Of a stretch of DNA of 64,000 bases, positions 10,156 to 18,798 are shown one piece after another. The stretch lies in contig NZ_SOSI01000004.1 of NCBI RefSeq assembly GCF_029760855.1, positions 1-64,000 on the forward strand. The letters run 5' to 3'. The position numbers were made by a program, and so were the translations under genes. The notes beneath the pieces were generated by a model. It ran no database searches. It was not told the DNA's origin and was given only the letters and a program-made list of their open reading frames with translations. Source of the stretch: Erythrobacter litoralis (lineage in GTDB: Bacteria > Pseudomonadota > Alphaproteobacteria > Sphingomonadales > Sphingomonadaceae). The number at the start of each line of letters is the position of its first letter. The first letter of the stretch is position 1.

Positions 10156-10776
10156 ATGCAGAACCAGGAAACCACGATTGCCATCGTCGCGATCGTTGTC
10201 GTTATCATCGCGCTCATCGTCTGGCTGGTCGTGCAACGCCGCAAGTCGCAGCGCCTGCGGGAAAGTTTCGGCGAGGAATACGACCGCACGGTCGAGACCA
10301 AGGGCGGCCGCCGCGATGCCGAAGCGGAACTGCTAGACCGGCAGGAACGCGTGAAAAGCCTGGAAATCCGTCCGCTTTCGCCGAACGAGCGGATGCGGTA
10401 TTCCGCCGACTGGACCGAAACCAAGGCGTTGTTCGTCGATAGCCCGGTCGAGGCGGTCGCGCGCGGCGATCGGATCATCACCAACATGATGGACGATCGC
10501 GGATATCCGATGGGCGATTTCGAACGTCGGCACGGAGACCTTACCGTCGAGCATCAGGACGTGGCGAAACATTACCTCGCCGGCCATGAGATTGCCCGAC
10601 GCTCGGGGGAAGCGACGACCGAGGAATTGCGCCGCGGGTTCAACCATTACGAGAACCTGTTCAAGGATCTGATCGGGACCGACGACGACACGCATGACGA
10701 TCACGGATATGCGGAAGACCGTCCGGTAAAACCTGAAGCGGCTTCACGCCCTGCGACAACACATCGTACCGATTAG
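10156..10776 (+). CDS. Membrane-anchored protein of unknown function
   Basis: About 206 residues. One N-terminal membrane helix (residues 7-26, IAIVAIVVVIIALIVWLVVQ) is followed by a basic stop-transfer stretch (RRKSQRLRE) and a charged cytoplasmic domain with FGEEYDRTVETKGGRRDAEAEL and a SnoaL-like-sized segment (SADWTETKALFVDSPVEAVARGDRIITNMMDDRGYP), then an acidic histidine-rich tail. Similar proteins are common in Sphingomonadales, often annotated only as hypothetical. The ATG at 10156 has AAGGAGAG upstream and begins directly before the helix, so I prefer it over the earlier in-frame start. Confidence 0.8.
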   Translation: MQNQETTIAIVAIVVVIIALIVWLVVQRRKSQRLRESFGEEYDRTVETKGGRRDAEAELLDRQERVKSLEIRPLSPNERMRYSADWTETKALFVDSPVEAVARGDRIITNMMDDRGYPMGDFERRHGDLTVEHQDVAKHYLAGHEIARRSGEATTEELRRGFNHYENLFKDLIGTDDDTHDDHGYAEDRPVKPEAASRPATTHRTD

Positions 10777-10802
10777 GTTTGGTTTCCCATAAACGCGCGG
10801 AG

Positions 10803-10820
10803 GGGGATAATCGTATCCCC
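10803..10820. repeat. Perfect 7-bp hairpin upstream of dcd
   Basis: GGGGATA and TATCCCC are perfectly complementary around a 4-base loop (ATCG). There is no T run, so it is not a classical terminator for the gene before it. It sits about 40 bases upstream of the dcd start and may lie in the dcd leader. Confidence 0.45.
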
Positions 10821-10860
10821 GCTGCTTGCCCGGTCCACCGCGTTCGCCGAACGTAGCCTC

Positions 10861-11415
10861 ATGGCGATTCTCTCAGACAAATGGATCCGCGAAGCGGCGA
10901 CCACCCGCGCGATGATCGAGCCCTTCGTCGACCGGCAGCAGCGCGACGGCGCAATCAGCTACGGCCTCTCCTCCTTCGGTTATGACGCGCGCGTAGCGGA
11001 CGAGTTCAAGATTTTCACCAACGTCAATTCCGCCGTAGTCGATCCAAAGGATTTCGATGGCGACAGCCTGGTCGATCGCAAGACCGATGTCTGCATCATT
11101 CCGCCCAACAGCTTCGCCCTCGCCCGCACGGTCGAATATTTCCGCGTGCCGGAAGACGTGCTGGTCATCTGCCTTGGCAAGAGCACCTATGCCCGCTGCG
11201 GCATCATCGTGAACGTCACGCCGCTTGAACCCGGTTGGGAAGGGCACGTCACGCTCGAATTTTCGAACACCACCCCACTGCCTGCGAAAATCTATGCCAA
11301 CGAAGGCGCGTGCCAGTTCCTTTTCCTGCAGGGCAACGAGCGACCCGAAGTCACCTATGCAGATCGGGCGGGCAAGTATATGGGCCAGCGCGGCGTGACG
11401 CTTCCCCGGCTTTGA
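10861..11415 (+). CDS. dcd: dCTP deaminase
   Basis: A 184-residue trimeric enzyme that deaminates dCTP to dUTP, feeding dTMP synthesis. The family core is intact: [16 protein letters not shown] at the N terminus, the [34 protein letters not shown] block with the catalytic glutamate in [11 protein letters not shown], and the C-terminal nucleotide-covering segment ending [14 protein letters not shown]. Length matches the monofunctional enzyme. No good Shine-Dalgarno is visible before this ATG. It stands alone, with its own upstream gap containing a small hairpin. Confidence 0.96.
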   Translation: MAILSDKWIREAATTRAMIEPFVDRQQRDGAISYGLSSFGYDARVADEFKIFTNVNSAVVDPKDFDGDSLVDRKTDVCIIPPNSFALARTVEYFRVPEDVLVICLGKSTYARCGIIVNVTPLEPGWEGHVTLEFSNTTPLPAKIYANEGACQFLFLQGNERPEVTYADRAGKYMGQRGVTLPRL

Positions 11416-11480
11416 GGCGCGCCCGCCTTTGACACGGCTGCTGCCCGCGCGCACATAACGGCGCGAAAAGGAGCATGCGC

Positions 11481-12659
11481 ATGGCAGAGGAACGGGAATT
11501 CGACATTATCGTCTTCGGGGCGACCGGCTTTACCGGCAGGCTCGTGGCAGAGCATTTCGTTCGCGAATACGCCTCGAGCGACGATGGGCCGAAATGGGCG
11601 ATGGCGGGACGCAGCGAAGACAAGCTCGCCGCCGTCCGCCGCGAGATCGGCGCGCCCGATACGACGCCGATGATCGTGGCGAATGCCGAAGATCCCGCTG
11701 CTCTCGAACAGATGTGCGAGCGGACCCGGGTCGTCCTGTCCACCGTCGGCCCGTATCAAATTCACGGCGATGCGCTGGTCGCTGCCTGCGCGAAGATCGG
11801 CACCGACTATGCCGATCTGTGCGGCGAACCCGCTTGGATGCACGACAAAATCGCGCAGCATCACGACACGGCGAAACAAAGCGGCGCGCGTATCTGCTTT
11901 TCCTCCGGCTTCGATTCCATTCCCTTCGATCTCGGCGTCCTGATGCTTCAGAAAGAGGGCAAGGCGCGCTTCGGTGCCCCTGCGCCGCGCGTTCGCGGGA
12001 GGGTGCGCGGCTCGAAGGGAACCTTTTCGGGCGGCACGGCGGCCAGCCTCACCGCCACGCTGAAGGCGGCGGCGACAAGTCCGCGCATTGTCGGACTGCT
12101 GAACGATCCCTTCGCGCTGACGCCCGGTTTTGAAGGGCCGGACCAGCCGAACGGCATGATCCCGCATTACGAAGACGACCTCGGCAAATGGGCCGCGCCT
12201 TTCGTAATGGCACCGATCAACACCAAGAACGTCCACCGCACCAATTTCCTGCTCAACCATCCGTACGGCACCGATTTCCGTTACGACGAGATGATGCTCA
12301 CCAGCCCCGGCGATGCCGGCCGAGCGGCGGCCGATGCCGCGGTCAAGCTCATGAAGAACCCGTTCGGCGCGAAACCGCCCAAGCCCGGCGAGGGGCCGAA
12401 TGCCGAAGAGCGTGAGAACGGCTTTTACGATATTGTTTTTGTCGGCGAATGGCCGACCGGCGATCGGCTGCAATATGCCGTAAAGGGGCGCTACGATCCG
12501 GGTTACGGTTCCACCAGCCGGATGCTCGGCGAGACTGGGATGGCGCTGCTCCGAAGCGACGGGCCGGGCGGTTGCGGAACGCCGGGCGCGTTCCTCGGCG
12601 AGGACCTCGTGGAACGGTTGCGAAAGCGCGGCGCAATCACTTTCGAAGTGGAGGGCTGA
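11481..12659 (+). CDS. Saccharopine-dehydrogenase-like oxidoreductase (trans-acting enoyl reductase type)
   Basis: A 392-residue protein with an N-terminal Rossmann NAD(P) site (IIVFGATGFTGRLVAEHF) and the saccharopine-dehydrogenase NADP-binding fold. The closest described relatives are SCCPDH-like proteins and the mycobacterial trans-acting enoyl reductase, which act on lipid or polyketide substrates. Motifs such as YADLCGEPAWM and SSGFDSIPFDLG are typical. Two ATGs lie 6 bases apart; AAAGGAG is correctly spaced only for the second, so I start there. It does not look like a lysine-pathway enzyme from context, and the true substrate is unknown. Confidence 0.88.
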   Translation: MAEEREFDIIVFGATGFTGRLVAEHFVREYASSDDGPKWAMAGRSEDKLAAVRREIGAPDTTPMIVANAEDPAALEQMCERTRVVLSTVGPYQIHGDALVAACAKIGTDYADLCGEPAWMHDKIAQHHDTAKQSGARICFSSGFDSIPFDLGVLMLQKEGKARFGAPAPRVRGRVRGSKGTFSGGTAASLTATLKAAATSPRIVGLLNDPFALTPGFEGPDQPNGMIPHYEDDLGKWAAPFVMAPINTKNVHRTNFLLNHPYGTDFRYDEMMLTSPGDAGRAAADAAVKLMKNPFGAKPPKPGEGPNAEERENGFYDIVFVGEWPTGDRLQYAVKGRYDPGYGSTSRMLGETGMALLRSDGPGGCGTPGAFLGEDLVERLRKRGAITFEVEG

Positions 12660-12720
12660 GGAACCGGAAGCCACCTGTCCGACTTAACCTTCATTAGAAT
12701 AATAAAATGGAGGGTGCGTT

Positions 12721-13215
12721 ATGGCGACATTGGCAGGCATCATCGGGCGGATCCTGATTGCGATCCTGTTCGTGCTTTCGGGCGCGACGAAGATATTCGA
12801 TCCGGCATCCACGGCGAAGATGATGAATGCGTCGTCGCCCTTCCCCGGGTCATGGGCGCTGGGCGTAGGTATTTTCGAGGTAGCGGCGGGGGTGATACTC
12901 ACGCTCGGCTTCGCCACGCGGATGATGGCCATCCTGCTGATCGGCTTCACCGCCCTCGCCACACTGTTTTTTCACCGCGAGGTTACCGATCCGACGCAGG
13001 CAGCCATGGCCTTGAAGAACCTCGCAATCATCGGCGGACTGCTGATGGTGTTCGCCTACGGACAGGTGCGCGGGAAAATGGGCACATGGCGCGAACGCGA
13101 CCGGGCGAACGACGCGGAATTGCGCGCCGCCCGCGCCGAAGGCCGGGTCGAGGGGGAGGAGGCCGCGACGACCGCGACCACCCGTGCCCCTGAAAGGCCC
13201 GGCGACCGTATCTGA
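12721..13215 (+). CDS. DoxX family membrane protein
   Basis: A 164-residue protein with four membrane helices in the first 115 residues (IGRILIAILFVLSGATKIFDP, LGVGIFEVAAGVILTLGF, MMAILLIGFTALATLFFH, LAIIGGLLMVFAYG) and the DoxX early motif FVLSGATKIFDP. The last 45 residues are a charged, alanine- and arginine-rich cytosolic tail, longer than usual. GGAGGG precedes the ATG, and the spacer before it is AT-rich enough to hold a promoter. DoxX proteins are linked to redox and thiosulfate metabolism in some species; here nothing nearby gives a role. Confidence 0.88.
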   Translation: MATLAGIIGRILIAILFVLSGATKIFDPASTAKMMNASSPFPGSWALGVGIFEVAAGVILTLGFATRMMAILLIGFTALATLFFHREVTDPTQAAMALKNLAIIGGLLMVFAYGQVRGKMGTWRERDRANDAELRAARAEGRVEGEEAATTATTRAPERPGDRI

Positions 13216-13218
13216 CGC

Positions 13219-15414
13219 CTAGAAGCTTGCGCGAATGCTGGCACTGAAATTGCGCCCGGCGAGCGGTACGAAGTCCTTGGTGAAGCTCGTCGCACGGCGA
13301 CCGGTCACATCGAAGATGTTGTCGACCGCGACCAACAGACGGATGGCATCGTTGTTCTCGAAAGGACGCCATGCCAGCGAGGCGTTGACGAAGGTGAAAC
13401 CGTCCGTCGGTGTTTCGAACGGCGCCACCTTCGTCTGATCGTCGAACCATTCGACTTCGCCGCGCGCGTCGAACTGTCCAACCCCTGCAGTCAATGCGCC
13501 CGACAGGCCGAGCGGCGGGATACGGGGGACGTCGGTGTCATCGTCGAGCTCGGCGCGTACATATTCCGCGCGCAGATCGGTGCCGAGCCGCAGGTTCTCG
13601 GTATCGATGAAGTTATAGACGAGCTGGCCCTCGACCCCGGTATAGGTCGCCCCCTGCTGGAAGAAGGCGTAGACCGGGAGATCGTCTTCCTCCTCACCCG
13701 TTTGCGCGAGGTAGATGTAGTCGTCGAACCAGTTGCGGAAACCGGCAATGCTGAATTCGGCATCGCCCAGACGGCCGCGTGCGAACAGTTCGACACCCCA
13801 AGCCTTTTCGGTTTCCAGATTAGGATCGCCAATCTCGAAGGCCTGCGTCGCGATGTGCGGTCCGTTGGCGAAGAGTTCTTCCGCCGCCGGGGCACGGGCA
13901 ACGCGCGAGACATTGACGCCGGTACGGAAGGCATCGAGCGGCTCGTAAGCGATGCCAACGGCGCCCGAAAACGTATCGAACTGCCGATCGATGCCGAGCG
14001 CCGCGCTATCGACGGAAGTGTTCTCGTAGCGGACCGAACCCTCGAGCTGGATCGGACCGTCGCCATATTCCTGCAGCGCGAAAAGCGCGAACTGGTCGGT
14101 CTGGTTGGGCGCGATGAACGCTTCCTCGCCGATCGCTTCGAAGTCACGCGTGTAATACTGGAAGCCTAGCGAGCCCCGCAGCGCGCCGATCGGGTTCTGC
14201 ACCAGTTCGGCACGCGCCTCGATACCGCTTACGTCGAACACGGTGCCGACCTCGTCGCCTTCGAATTCGGTGTGGGTGTAGTCCGAATAGCCGGCACGTA
14301 GCTTGAGGCGCTGGAAGAATCCGGTACCCAGATCGATATCGCCGCGGAAGTCGGCGCGATACTGGCGAAGGCCGATGCTGACGCGCTCTTCGCCTTCTTC
14401 CTCGCCGACTTCTTCCTCGCCGCCCTCTTCTTCACCGTGATGGTGGCCCGCGCCGGGCCGACCGGGCACGCCGTACATGGTATCGTAAACGCCGAAGGAG
14501 ACGCCCATATTGCTGCCGTTCCGGAAGAAAGCGAAGCCGCCATTCGCGCTCCACGTTTCGGTGGCGCTGTTCGGCAGGAAGCCGCGCTGATTGGCCGCTT
14601 CACGCAGCTCGTCGGCTTCGTCGAGATTGCCTTCCTCCTGCTCTTCCGCCGCATCGGCAAGCAGGTCGGCGCGCAATTCTGGTGCGACAGTGAAGCCGGG
14701 CACTTCAAGGTCATCCGTCTCACGCCAAGATCCATCGGCATGGACGATGAAGCCGCCACCGAGCGGCGCATCGACGGATCCTCCGAACTGGCGCAGATCG
14801 GCAGCCGTATCGGCGCCTGCGAGAAGATCGACATGAATATTGCCATCCGCAGGCAGTCTACGCGGAATGCGCTTGTCGATGACGTTCACCGCACCGCCGA
14901 TCGCCTGGCTGCCGTATAGAAGGACGGCCGGACCGCGCAGAACCTCGATAGCTTCGGCGGTCAGTGGGTCGATGGAGACGGCATGGTCATCGGAGGTGTT
15001 CGAAGCGTCGATCGCGCCGATTCCGTCGATCAATACCTTCACGCGCTCGCCGGAAAAACCGCGCAGGATCGGCCGCGAGGCACCGGGCGCAAAGCCCGAG
15101 GCGGAAACGCCGGGCTGGCTTGCAAGCACTTCGCCCAACTGCCCGTCGAGGTTGCGCTGGAGTTCTTCGCCTTCGACGACATCCGTCCCGGCAAGCAGAT
15201 CGAGCTCACGCAGCCCCGAAGCGGTGACGACGATCCGACCTTGATAATTGACCCGTCGATCATGCAGATCCACCGTCTCGGGCTCGCCGTCCTGATCTAC
15301 AGCATCTTCGTCGGCAACAGGGACATCCTGTGCCTGAAGCATGGGTGTGAGGGTAAAACCGAGCGCGATTATCGAAGCGCCGGTCAGCGCGCGAATAGAT
15401 GAACGATACAACAT
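13219..15414 (-). CDS. TonB-dependent receptor, ZnuD-like, with histidine/acidic metal loop
   Basis: A 731-residue outer-membrane receptor. After a signal peptide (cleavage near LQAQ, residue 29) come a plug domain (VVTASG, QPGVSASGF, PILRGFSGERVKVLIDGIG, LRGPAVLLYGSQAIGGAVNVID) and a 22-strand barrel ending in the typical C-terminal phenylalanine (IRASF). An extracellular loop at about residues 324-343 is a cluster of three histidines followed by many glutamates and glycines, as in zinc receptors of the ZnuD group. That points to zinc or another divalent metal, by inference. The ATG has AGGGGAA about 7 bases upstream; the 27 extra codons before it precede the signal peptide and are unlikely. 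No clear Zur box was found. Confidence 0.9.
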   Translation of the reverse strand: MLYRSSIRALTGASIIALGFTLTPMLQAQDVPVADEDAVDQDGEPETVDLHDRRVNYQGRIVVTASGLRELDLLAGTDVVEGEELQRNLDGQLGEVLASQPGVSASGFAPGASRPILRGFSGERVKVLIDGIGAIDASNTSDDHAVSIDPLTAEAIEVLRGPAVLLYGSQAIGGAVNVIDKRIPRRLPADGNIHVDLLAGADTAADLRQFGGSVDAPLGGGFIVHADGSWRETDDLEVPGFTVAPELRADLLADAAEEQEEGNLDEADELREAANQRGFLPNSATETWSANGGFAFFRNGSNMGVSFGVYDTMYGVPGRPGAGHHHGEEEGGEEEVGEEEGEERVSIGLRQYRADFRGDIDLGTGFFQRLKLRAGYSDYTHTEFEGDEVGTVFDVSGIEARAELVQNPIGALRGSLGFQYYTRDFEAIGEEAFIAPNQTDQFALFALQEYGDGPIQLEGSVRYENTSVDSAALGIDRQFDTFSGAVGIAYEPLDAFRTGVNVSRVARAPAAEELFANGPHIATQAFEIGDPNLETEKAWGVELFARGRLGDAEFSIAGFRNWFDDYIYLAQTGEEEDDLPVYAFFQQGATYTGVEGQLVYNFIDTENLRLGTDLRAEYVRAELDDDTDVPRIPPLGLSGALTAGVGQFDARGEVEWFDDQTKVAPFETPTDGFTFVNASLAWRPFENNDAIRLLVAVDNIFDVTGRRATSFTKDFVPLAGRNFSASIRASF

Positions 15415-15535
15415 ATCGGTTCCCCTAGAAGTTTCATTCGAAGGGTCAACCGAAAGAATCACTGATTTAGCCGAAGAACGACGAACGACATCCATCTCCC
15501 GACCGACGACTAGTTCAGATGTGTTCGGAGAATAA

Positions 15536-15610
15536 TGGAGCGGGCGAGGCGATTCGAACGCCCGACCCCAACCTTGGCAAGGTTGTGCTCTACCCCTGAG
15601 CTACGCCCGC
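15536..15610 (-). tRNA. tRNA-Gly (GCC)
   Basis: On the minus strand the sequence folds as a complete cloverleaf: acceptor GCGGGCG with CGCCCGC, D arm GCTCAGGGGTAGAGC, anticodon arm CAACC-TTGCCAA-GGTTG with anticodon GCC, short variable loop GGGTC, and T arm GGGCG-TTCGAAT-CGCCT (last pair is G-T). Discriminator T followed by an encoded CCA. It stands between the TonB receptor and the thioredoxin-TPR gene. Confidence 0.97.
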
Positions 15611-15785
15611 TCACTGGCGCTACCGAAAGACACGCTTTCGGTGGGGAGGCGCGCAACTAGCAGCGGTTCCGGAAGGCCGCAAGCCGAAAATTCGCAACCT
15701 TGCCGCAAGCCGCAGGGTGCTTCACATTGCCGGCTGGCGTGCCCACATGGCGGGGCAGACGAAGACAGGCAGAAAGGCGGATCGC

Positions 15786-16721
15786 GTGGCGAGCATGGGT
15801 TTGAATATGGACGAGCAGAAAGCCGTCGAGCGGTTCAAGACCGAGGTGGTCGAACCCTCGATGACCAAGCTGGTCATCCTCGATTTCTATGCCGACTGGT
15901 GCGGACCGTGCAAGGCGATGGCGCCGATGCTGGAAAAGGTCGCCGCCGACTATGCCGACAAGGGCGTCGTCCTGAAAAAGATCGACGTCGATGCCGAGCA
16001 GTTCATCGCCGCGCAGTTCCAGGTGCAATCGATCCCCACCGTCTATGCGATGTTCCAGGGGCAGCCGGTCGCCGACCTAACGAATGCCCGGACCGAATCG
16101 CAATTGAAGCAGACGCTCGACCAGATCTTGGCGCAGGTGCCGGTCCAAGCGGGCAGCGACGATGCGGCGGACAGCGGACAGCCGCAGCAGGATGTCGCAC
16201 AATTCGTCGAAATGGCGGAGCAGATCCTGACCGACGGCGATGCCGAGCGCGCCGCAGGCATCTTCTCGCAGGTCGTTCAGATGGCGCCCGATAATGCCGC
16301 GGCGCAGGTCGGATTGATCCGTGCCCTCGTGCAGGCCGACCGGACGGATGAAGCTCAAGCCGCTATTACCGCGGCGGAACAGAACCCCGCCCTTGCAAAC
16401 GATCCGCAGCTAGAGGCCGCCCGCAGCGCGCTCGACCTCGCCGGCAACAAGGTCGACGACGGCGAGCTCGCCGCATTGCGCGATAAAGCGCAGGCCGACC
16501 CTGCCGACATGGAAGCGCGCCTTGCCTACGCCGAAGCCGCCTTCGCTGCCGGACAGCGCGACACGTCGGCCGACGAACTGCTAGCCATGGTGGAGCGTGA
16601 CCGCGAATGGAATGACGGTGCGGCGCGCACCAAACTGATCGACATCTTCAACGCGGTCGGTCTCGAAGACCCGTGGGTTGTCGATACGCGGCGCAAGCTT
16701 TCGCGCATCCTGTTCGGATAA
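15786..16721 (+). CDS. Thioredoxin-TPR chaperone-like protein (YbbN/CnoX type)
   Basis: About 311 residues. The N-terminal thioredoxin fold carries an intact active site, FYADWCGPCKAMAP, with cis-proline in QSIPTVYAMF. From about residue 135 an alpha-helical tetratricopeptide-like half follows (FVEMAEQILTDGDAERAAGIFSQVV..DNAAAQVGLIRALVQADR) and the conserved end DPWVVDTRRKLSRILF. E. coli CnoX/YbbN is a holdase that hands substrates to GroEL and has lost the CGPC; here the CxxC is kept, so redox activity is plausible. I choose the GTG at 15786 because AAAGGCGG lies 7 bases before it; the ATG at 15795 is the alternative. Confidence 0.9.
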   Translation: MASMGLNMDEQKAVERFKTEVVEPSMTKLVILDFYADWCGPCKAMAPMLEKVAADYADKGVVLKKIDVDAEQFIAAQFQVQSIPTVYAMFQGQPVADLTNARTESQLKQTLDQILAQVPVQAGSDDAADSGQPQQDVAQFVEMAEQILTDGDAERAAGIFSQVVQMAPDNAAAQVGLIRALVQADRTDEAQAAITAAEQNPALANDPQLEAARSALDLAGNKVDDGELAALRDKAQADPADMEARLAYAEAAFAAGQRDTSADELLAMVERDREWNDGAARTKLIDIFNAVGLEDPWVVDTRRKLSRILFG

Positions 16722-16725
16722 GCGG

Positions 16726-17343
16726 ATGAGCGAACGCCTCTCCATCTTCCCCCTCCCCGGGGCGATTCTGTTTCCGGGACTGCAACTGCCGCTGCATATC
16801 TTCGAGCCGCGCTATCGCGATCTCGTCGGCAGTGCTCTCGCTAAGGATCGGCGCATCGCGATGATCCAGCCGCAGCGCGGCGGGGAGAACGCGCCGCTCT
16901 ATTCGGTCGGCTGCGTCGGCAAGATCGGCGACGTCGAAGCGTTGGAAGACGGACGGTACAACGTGGTTCTGGAAGGCCAGCATCGCTTCCGCCTGCTGCG
17001 CGAACTCGACGTTACGACCAAGTTCCGCCAGATCGAGGCCGAGAAGATCGAGGAGCCGGAGGAGGAATATCTCTCCAGCGTCGAACGAGCCGGCTTCGAA
17101 CGCGAGGCACGCCGGTTCGCGACGATCCAGGGCTATCAGGTCGACTGGGAATCGGTCGCACAGCTCGACGATGAAACGCTGATCAACGGCGTCTCGCAGA
17201 TCGCCCCGTTCGACAGCGCCGCGAAACAGGCCTTGCTGGAAGCGAACACCTTATCCGAACGCTGCGAGCTGATGGTCCAGTTGATGCAGTTCTTCGCCCT
17301 TCGCGACGACGATGACGGCGATCATATCGTCACGCTGCAATAG
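16726..17343 (+). CDS. Lon N-terminal (substrate-binding) domain protein
   Basis: A 205-residue stand-alone Lon substrate-binding domain protein with no AAA or protease part. Family marks: LSIFPLPGAILFPGLQLPLHIFEPRYRDLV, the VGCVGKIGDVEALEDGRYNVVLEGQHRFR block and the helical second half (FDSAAKQALLEANTLSERCELMVQLM). Stand-alone members are common in alphaproteobacteria, typically directly behind the thioredoxin-TPR gene, as here (4-base gap). Role not proven; an adaptor in proteostasis is the usual guess. Its 3' end overlaps the convergent MarC gene by 14 bases. Confidence 0.9.
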   Translation: MSERLSIFPLPGAILFPGLQLPLHIFEPRYRDLVGSALAKDRRIAMIQPQRGGENAPLYSVGCVGKIGDVEALEDGRYNVVLEGQHRFRLLRELDVTTKFRQIEAEKIEEPEEEYLSSVERAGFEREARRFATIQGYQVDWESVAQLDDETLINGVSQIAPFDSAAKQALLEANTLSERCELMVQLMQFFALRDDDDGDHIVTLQ

Positions 17344-17971
17344 CGGGCGCGAGGTTGAACGAGCCGCGCAGGCCGTCGATCACATATTGCGCAGCCAGCG
17401 CTGCCAGCAAGACGCCGAGTACGCGAGTGACGGCGGCCTCCACCTTGTCGCCGAACAGCCGCATCAAGGGACCGGCCGCGATCAGCGCCGCCATGGTGAT
17501 GAGGAGGACGCTGGCAAGCGCACCCAGCACCATCAGCGTGCCGTTTAAATCCTGCGCCTCGTTCATCAGCAGCATGATTGCCGCGATGGCGCCGGGTCCG
17601 GCCAGCATGGGAATCGCCATGGGGAACACCGAAACATCCTCCACCTCGGGCGTGGCCGCCACTTTCTCCGCCCGCTCCTCGCGCCGCTGGGTGCGCTTCT
17701 CGAACACCATTTCGAACGCGATCCAGAACAGCATCAAACCGCCCGCGATGCGGAAGCTATCGAGATCGATGTGGAGCGCGCCTAGCAACTGTTCCCCGAA
17801 CAGCGCAAATACCAGCAGGATGGCGGCCGCGATCAGACAGGCGCGGATCGCCATCGCGCGCCTGTGCACCGCATCCGCCCCCTTGGTCAGCCCTGCATAG
17901 ATCGGCGCGCAGCCGGGCGGATCGATGACCACGAACAGGGTGATGAAGGCGGAGAGAAAAAGCTGCGACAT
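17330..17971 (-). CDS. MarC family integral membrane protein
   Basis: A 213-residue MarC/UPF0056 protein with about six membrane helices. The opening LFLSAFITLFVVIDPPGCAPIYAGLT and the internal FRIAGGLMLFWIAFEMVFEK and PLAIPML-like block (FPMAIPMLAGPGAIAAIMLL) are the family signature with its repeated DP/AGP motifs. MarC was named for multiple antibiotic resistance but the E. coli protein is not needed for it; function remains unclear. GAGGG precedes the ATG; the longer upstream frame is rejected because it would precede a clean first membrane helix. Immediately downstream of a lipoprotein gene on the same strand. Confidence 0.9.
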   Translation of the reverse strand: MSQLFLSAFITLFVVIDPPGCAPIYAGLTKGADAVHRRAMAIRACLIAAAILLVFALFGEQLLGALHIDLDSFRIAGGLMLFWIAFEMVFEKRTQRREERAEKVAATPEVEDVSVFPMAIPMLAGPGAIAAIMLLMNEAQDLNGTLMVLGALASVLLITMAALIAAGPLMRLFGDKVEAAVTRVLGVLLAALAAQYVIDGLRGSFNLAPAIAA

Positions 17972-17979
17972 CGATGCCC

Positions 17980-18708
17980 TCAGTTGCGCGGAGCCGGGAT
18001 ATCGCCCCGCAGTACCTCGGTCAGCTGACCGCCTTCCATGACGTAGAGCGTCCAATGGCGCGCCATGTCGGCTTCGGCGAACATGTTGAGGAATAGCGTG
18101 TTGTCGCGCGAAGAGTTGTCGTAAAGCTGGCCGGAGCCGCGCATCCGCCGGTCCTGCGCGGAGGCATTGGCGGCTTGCAAGGCAAGGCTCGGGTCTTCTT
18201 CACCCGTGGCGCAATCGGCGACTGTGGTCTGCACCATGTCGGGCGCGGTCAACGGCGCATCGACCGTATCGGCCTGCGTCTGCACCCACTTGTAGCTGTT
18301 GTCATCCTGTCGCCGCCAGACGGTGAGATACTGGCCGTTGCGGTTCTGTCCGATCTGCCAGGCCCCGCGCGTCACCGCGAGCGTTCCGTCGCAGCTCGAC
18401 CAGACTTGATGTGGCTGCCATTGGAGCGGCGTCGCCGGGTTCTCCTGCTGCGCCAGCCATTCGCGCGCATTCACCGCATCGGGCACGAACATCACGGCAT
18501 CGTCCGCCGCATATTCGCGATAGGCGGTCCACTGCCCGCTGTCGCGCGCGGCGCGCGAGAAGGCAATGTCGGTCGCGACCAGCTTGCCGGGATCTGCGAG
18601 CGTGCTGAGATAGCGGCCCTGCCGGTCGAAGGGGCTGTCGCTCGGCCCGGCACAGGCGGCGAGCGACAGAGCGCTTGCAGCGAGAATGGCGTAGGATAGG
18701 GATCGCAT
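17980..18708 (-). CDS. Lipoprotein with DUF4440/SnoaL-like domain
   Basis: A 242-residue lipoprotein: signal MRSLSYAILAASALSLAAC, so Cys19 would be lipidated. The body resembles a SnoaL-like (NTF2-fold) protein: VATDIAFSRAARDSGQWTAYREYAADDAVMFVPDAVNAREWLAQ, then WQPHQVWSSCDGTLAVTRGAWQ and YLTVWRRQDDNSYKWVQTQAD. This is an envelope version of the DUF4440 group, with a C-terminal extension. GGAGA lies 9 bases before the ATG. It ends 8 bases before the MarC gene, so the two are likely co-transcribed. Confidence 0.82.
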   Translation of the reverse strand: MRSLSYAILAASALSLAACAGPSDSPFDRQGRYLSTLADPGKLVATDIAFSRAARDSGQWTAYREYAADDAVMFVPDAVNAREWLAQQENPATPLQWQPHQVWSSCDGTLAVTRGAWQIGQNRNGQYLTVWRRQDDNSYKWVQTQADTVDAPLTAPDMVQTTVADCATGEEDPSLALQAANASAQDRRMRGSGQLYDNSSRDNTLFLNMFAEADMARHWTLYVMEGGQLTEVLRGDIPAPRN

Positions 18709-18798
18709 CGTGAAGTCTCCGTTCGCCCGGCCCCACCGGCGGACAGTGTGATGATAGGGGAATAGCGCAGGACCGCCCCTGCCGGTTCCACGCCGCGG

